Origin: Treponema sp.
GTDB taxonomy: Bacteria; Spirochaetota; Spirochaetia; Treponematales; Treponemataceae
Assembly: GCA_016288205.1 (NCBI GenBank)
Contig: JAEEYO010000067.1
Span: 1-64,000 of the forward strand
Reading direction: 5' to 3'
DNA: 64,000 nt
In this document: piece by piece, positions 61,210 through 64,000 of the stretch
Position numbering within the stretch: the first letter of the stretch is position 1
Layout: the number at the start of each line of letters is the position of its first letter
Notes under the pieces: model-generated
The model's input: the letters and a program-made list of their open reading frames with translations, nothing else
What the model was told of the DNA's origin: nothing
Database searches by the model: none
Program-made: the position numbers and the translations under genes

Positions 61210-61372
61210 GGCTTTTATAAAACTCGAAATTACGCCTAATTCGAATCTTTTCTTCCCAAAATCAATTATCCCAACGAATCAAACAAAACGGAAGGTTTTC
61301 CTCTATCAAATTCTTCATTTGTATGATATAATTAAAGAATCTCATTTTTCACCCTGGAGGAAAAATTTAATA

Positions 61373-63007
61373 ATGCCCGTCACAGACTTTTTAGTACGCA
61401 ATGCAGAAAAATACGGGAACGAAACAGCCCTGATTGAACTGAACCCTGAACAAAAAGACACCCGTCGCGTTACATGGAAGGAATATTCCCTGATTCAACC
61501 CAGCACCGAAGCAAGCTACCGTCGTGAAATCACCTGGCATGTCTTTAATGAAAAAGCCAACCGAATGGCAAACATGCTTTTGAGCCGCGGAATCAAAAAG
61601 GGAGACAAGGTTGCCATACTGATGATGAACTGCCTTGAGTGGCTTCCAATCTATTTCGGAATTCTGAAAACCGGTGCCATAGCCGTTCCGTTTAACTTTC
61701 GCTACTCATCCGACGAAATAAAATACTGCGCCGACCTTGCCGAAGTTGACATCCTGCTTTTCGGACCTGAGTTCATCGGGCGCATTGAGTCCATTGCGGA
61801 CAGCATTTCAAAGAACCGTCTGCTGATTTATGTCGGTGAGGGATGCCCCACATTTGCCGAAAGTTACCGTGAGCTTGTTGCCGACTGCTCAAGTGTAGCG
61901 CCCGACATCAAGATTACCGACGATGATTTTGCCGCGATCTATTTTTCATCAGGAACGACCGGATTCCCCAAGGCCATCCTGCACAAGCACCGCTCGCTCA
62001 TGCACGCCGCAATCGTGGAGCAGAAGCACCATTCCACAAGCCGTGATGACTGTTTCCTCTGCATTCCGCCTCTCTATCACACTGGAGCCAAAATGCACTG
62101 GATGGGCTCTCTCGTCGCAGGAAGCAAGGCCGTGCTTCTCCGTGGAACAAAACCGCAGTATATTCTGGATGCCGTGAGCAAGGAGCATTGTACGATTGTT
62201 TGGCTGCTCGTACCCTGGGCTCAGGATATTCTTGATGCGCTTGACCGTGGGGATTTGAAAATCAGTGACTTTGCCCTTTCCCAGTGGAGGCTCATGCACA
62301 TTGGAGCACAGCCGGTTCCCCCGAGCCTTATCAAGCACTGGAGGGATTATTTCCCGAACCACCAGTACGACACGAACTACGGACTTTCGGAGTCTATCGG
62401 ACCGGGATGCGTGCACCTTGGAGTGGAGAACATACACAAAGTCGGTGCGATCGGTGTTCCCGGATTCGGCTGGGAGTGCAAGATTGTGGACGACTCAGGA
62501 AATCCAGTGAAGCAGGGTGAGTGCGGAGAGCTGTGCGTGAAGGGTCCGGGCGTGATGGAATGTTACTACAACAATCCCGAGGCGACTGCGGAAGTGCTCA
62601 AGGACGGATGGCTCTACACGGGAGATGTCGCGAAGCAGGATGACGACGGATTCATTTTCCTCGTGGACCGCAAGAAGGATGTGATTGTAAGCGGAGGAGA
62701 AAACCTCTATCCGGTTGAGATTGAGAACTTCATCCGCAAATTCGACAAGGTGAATGATGTCGCCGTAATCGGACTGCCGGACCGCCGTCAGGGAGAGATC
62801 GCGGGTGCCATCATCAGCATAAAGCCCGGAATGACCTGCACCGAAGAGGAGATGAACGAATACTGCCTTGGACTTCCACGCTACAAGAGGCCCAGAAAAA
62901 TTATCTTCGCCGAGGTTCCGCGGAATCCCACCGGAAAAATTGAAAAACCGCTCCTCAGAAAAACCTACGGAAAGGAGCATCTTGTGGCTTACGAAAACGA
63001 GGGCTGA
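61373..63007 (+). CDS. AMP-dependent acyl-CoA synthetase
   Basis: The ATG at 61373 opens MPVTDFLVRNAEKYGNETAL; GGAGG lies about 12 bases upstream, and TATAAT at 61327 is a promoter box. The 544-residue protein has YFSSGTTGFPKAILHKH, YGLSESIGPGCV, YTGDVAKQDDDGFIFLVDRKKD and the C-terminal NPTGKIEK with the catalytic Lys. These are standard for medium/long-chain fatty acyl or related carboxylic-acid CoA ligases. Substrate not predictable. It is followed eight bases later by a MATE exporter. Confidence 0.92.
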   Translation: MPVTDFLVRNAEKYGNETALIELNPEQKDTRRVTWKEYSLIQPSTEASYRREITWHVFNEKANRMANMLLSRGIKKGDKVAILMMNCLEWLPIYFGILKTGAIAVPFNFRYSSDEIKYCADLAEVDILLFGPEFIGRIESIADSISKNRLLIYVGEGCPTFAESYRELVADCSSVAPDIKITDDDFAAIYFSSGTTGFPKAILHKHRSLMHAAIVEQKHHSTSRDDCFLCIPPLYHTGAKMHWMGSLVAGSKAVLLRGTKPQYILDAVSKEHCTIVWLLVPWAQDILDALDRGDLKISDFALSQWRLMHIGAQPVPPSLIKHWRDYFPNHQYDTNYGLSESIGPGCVHLGVENIHKVGAIGVPGFGWECKIVDDSGNPVKQGECGELCVKGPGVMECYYNNPEATAEVLKDGWLYTGDVAKQDDDGFIFLVDRKKDVIVSGGENLYPVEIENFIRKFDKVNDVAVIGLPDRRQGEIAGAIISIKPGMTCTEEEMNEYCLGLPRYKRPRKIIFAEVPRNPTGKIEKPLLRKTYGKEHLVAYENEG

Positions 63008-63015
63008 AAACTGGA

Positions 63016-64000
63016 ATGAGCAGATTTAATAAAAGTCTTGACATGCTGAACGGTTCTCTGTGGGACAAAATCCTCCGCTATGCCTTGCCGCTTGCGTTGA
63101 CAGGAATCCTGCAGCAGCTTTTCAACGCTTCGGATGTTGCCGTGGTCGGTCATTTTGCGGGTGAGGCTGCCATGGCCGCTGTCGGCTGCAACACTCCGAT
63201 AATCTCATTTTTGGTAAATCTCTTTTTGGGCATGTCGCTCGGAAGCAATGTGGTCATCTCCCAGCTTACGGGGCAGAAGGATTTGGAGAAGGTCTCGAAG
63301 GCCGTGCATACCTCCATGGTCATTTCCGTCATTGGCGGTGTGACGATTGCTCTGATTGCGGAACTTTTGGCAGCTCCTATTTTACATCTGCTCGCTGTTC
63401 CTGATGAAGTTTATCCCATGGCTCTTTCCTACCTCAGGATTTACATTGCCGGTCTTCCTGTAATTTTCCTCTACAATTTTGAGGCCGCCATTTTCCGAAG
63501 TCAGGGAAAAACTGAGAAGCCGCTTATTGCTCTGGCTCTGACCGGTGTTCTGAACGTGGGACTGAATGTTTTCTTTGTCGTGGTCCTTCACAGAAAAGCC
63601 GATGGTGTGGCCCTTGCCACGGTGATTGCAAATGCCGTGAGCGCCTTAATCCTGCTTGTGATGCTCCTTAACGAAAAGACTGCAATCCGGGTGGAGTTTT
63701 CCAAACTGGCGATAGATCCCGTGCTCCTTAAAAAAATCATGCGGATTGGAATTCCGTCCGGTTTACAGGGCTGTGTTTTTTCACTTTCAAATATGTGCGT
63801 TCAGTCTGCGATCAACAGTTTGGGAACCGTCGTGATGGCGGCATCTTCCGCTGCGTTCAACATTGACTGCTTTTCCTTCTATATAATTAACTCATTCGGA
63901 CAGGCATGTACAACTTTTGTCGGTCAGAATTACGGGGCGGGAAAAGAGGATCGTTGCAAGAAGACTCTCAAATATTCCTTTTTGCTCGACGGTGCGTTTA
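63016..64000 (+). CDS. MATE family efflux transporter (3' end outside window)
   Basis: The ATG at 63016 begins a frame that stays open to the window edge, about 328 codons so far. The start MSRFNKSLDMLNGSLWDKIL and the helices after it, with LQQLFNASDVAVVGHFAGE, GSNVVISQLTGQKD and FEAAIFRSQGKTEKPL, match MATE (NorM/DinF-type) cation antiporters. The usual length is about 450 residues, so roughly a quarter is missing. It probably exports drugs or a metabolite. No strong ribosome-binding site; it may be coupled to the preceding ligase gene. Confidence 0.9.
   Translation, partial: MSRFNKSLDMLNGSLWDKILRYALPLALTGILQQLFNASDVAVVGHFAGEAAMAAVGCNTPIISFLVNLFLGMSLGSNVVISQLTGQKDLEKVSKAVHTSMVISVIGGVTIALIAELLAAPILHLLAVPDEVYPMALSYLRIYIAGLPVIFLYNFEAAIFRSQGKTEKPLIALALTGVLNVGLNVFFVVVLHRKADGVALATVIANAVSALILLVMLLNEKTAIRVEFSKLAIDPVLLKKIMRIGIPSGLQGCVFSLSNMCVQSAINSLGTVVMAASSAAFNIDCFSFYIINSFGQACTTFVGQNYGAGKEDRCKKTLKYSFLLDGAF

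Noticed and set aside
1-64000. tRNA, rRNA or prophage genes
   Set aside because: None was recognised by eye; no cloverleaf ends with CCA context, rRNA blocks or phage structural genes were seen.

Overview
The window looks like chromosome from a host-associated spirochaete, most likely a gut or rumen Treponema. Support for this is the medium GC content, the mix of lipoproteins and ABC sugar uptake genes, the AAA/DUF4143 ATPase, the Rpn-type nuclease, the CotH, VanW and clostripain-like surface proteins, the chemoreceptor and the membrane class III cyclases. No rRNA or tRNA gene was seen, so the genus is inferred from gene content only.

Left part (1-3.1 kb): the 3' end of a DNA methyltransferase, an AAA/DUF4143 ATPase behind three 20-bp direct repeats spaced exactly 33 bp apart over its promoter, a beta-propeller-like protein and a small protein. 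From 3.19 to 11.56 kb lies a strikingly AT-rich ten-gene operon with one promoter and a terminator-like end. It encodes a short nucleotide-sugar dehydrogenase, a membrane-anchored leucine-rich-repeat protein, two glycosyltransferases, a DegT aminotransferase, a GNAT-like protein, a protein-kinase-like protein overlapping a histidine-phosphatase-like protein, an AMP-forming ligase and an acyl carrier protein. It looks imported and probably builds and attaches an acylated amino-sugar glycan; no polymerase or flippase is present.

11.7-33 kb is mainly transport and housekeeping: an unclassified glycosidase-like protein, a HIT protein, an orphan sugar-binding protein with a palindromic operator candidate, an Rpn nuclease, a sugar ABC system (two permeases plus a lipoprotein), small membrane and RNA-related enzymes, the metNIQ methionine transporter followed by an M20 amidohydrolase, and a clostripain-like peptidase. 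33.2-37.3 kb holds six tightly packed genes (two ACPs, AMP-ligase, hot-dog dehydratase, family 2 glycosyltransferase, lysophospholipid-type acyltransferase) in the order of the middle of aryl polyene clusters, but without ketosynthase or ketoreductase. A Gfo/Idh oxidoreductase, a polysaccharide deacetylase and a CotH protein follow.

41.2-48.1 kb is read leftward: a pseudouridine synthase, a hydrolase, a nucleoside phosphorylase, and a four-gene overlapping envelope operon (lipoprotein, VanW, multi-TM GT-C-like protein, hexapeptide acyltransferase). 48.3-58.4 kb is signalling: a chemoreceptor, a CitA/DcuS-type two-component pair, a PQ-loop protein fused to an SGNH-like domain, and two membrane cyclases, the second with an outward-facing domain resembling a cellulose-binding module. 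It abuts a family 16 glycoside hydrolase with no spacer. The end has a TetR/DUF998/DUF2141 operon, an acyl-CoA synthetase and a MATE exporter running off the window. Two copies of a 28-bp palindromic element and two purine-rich repeats that supply gene 3' ends are scattered through the window.
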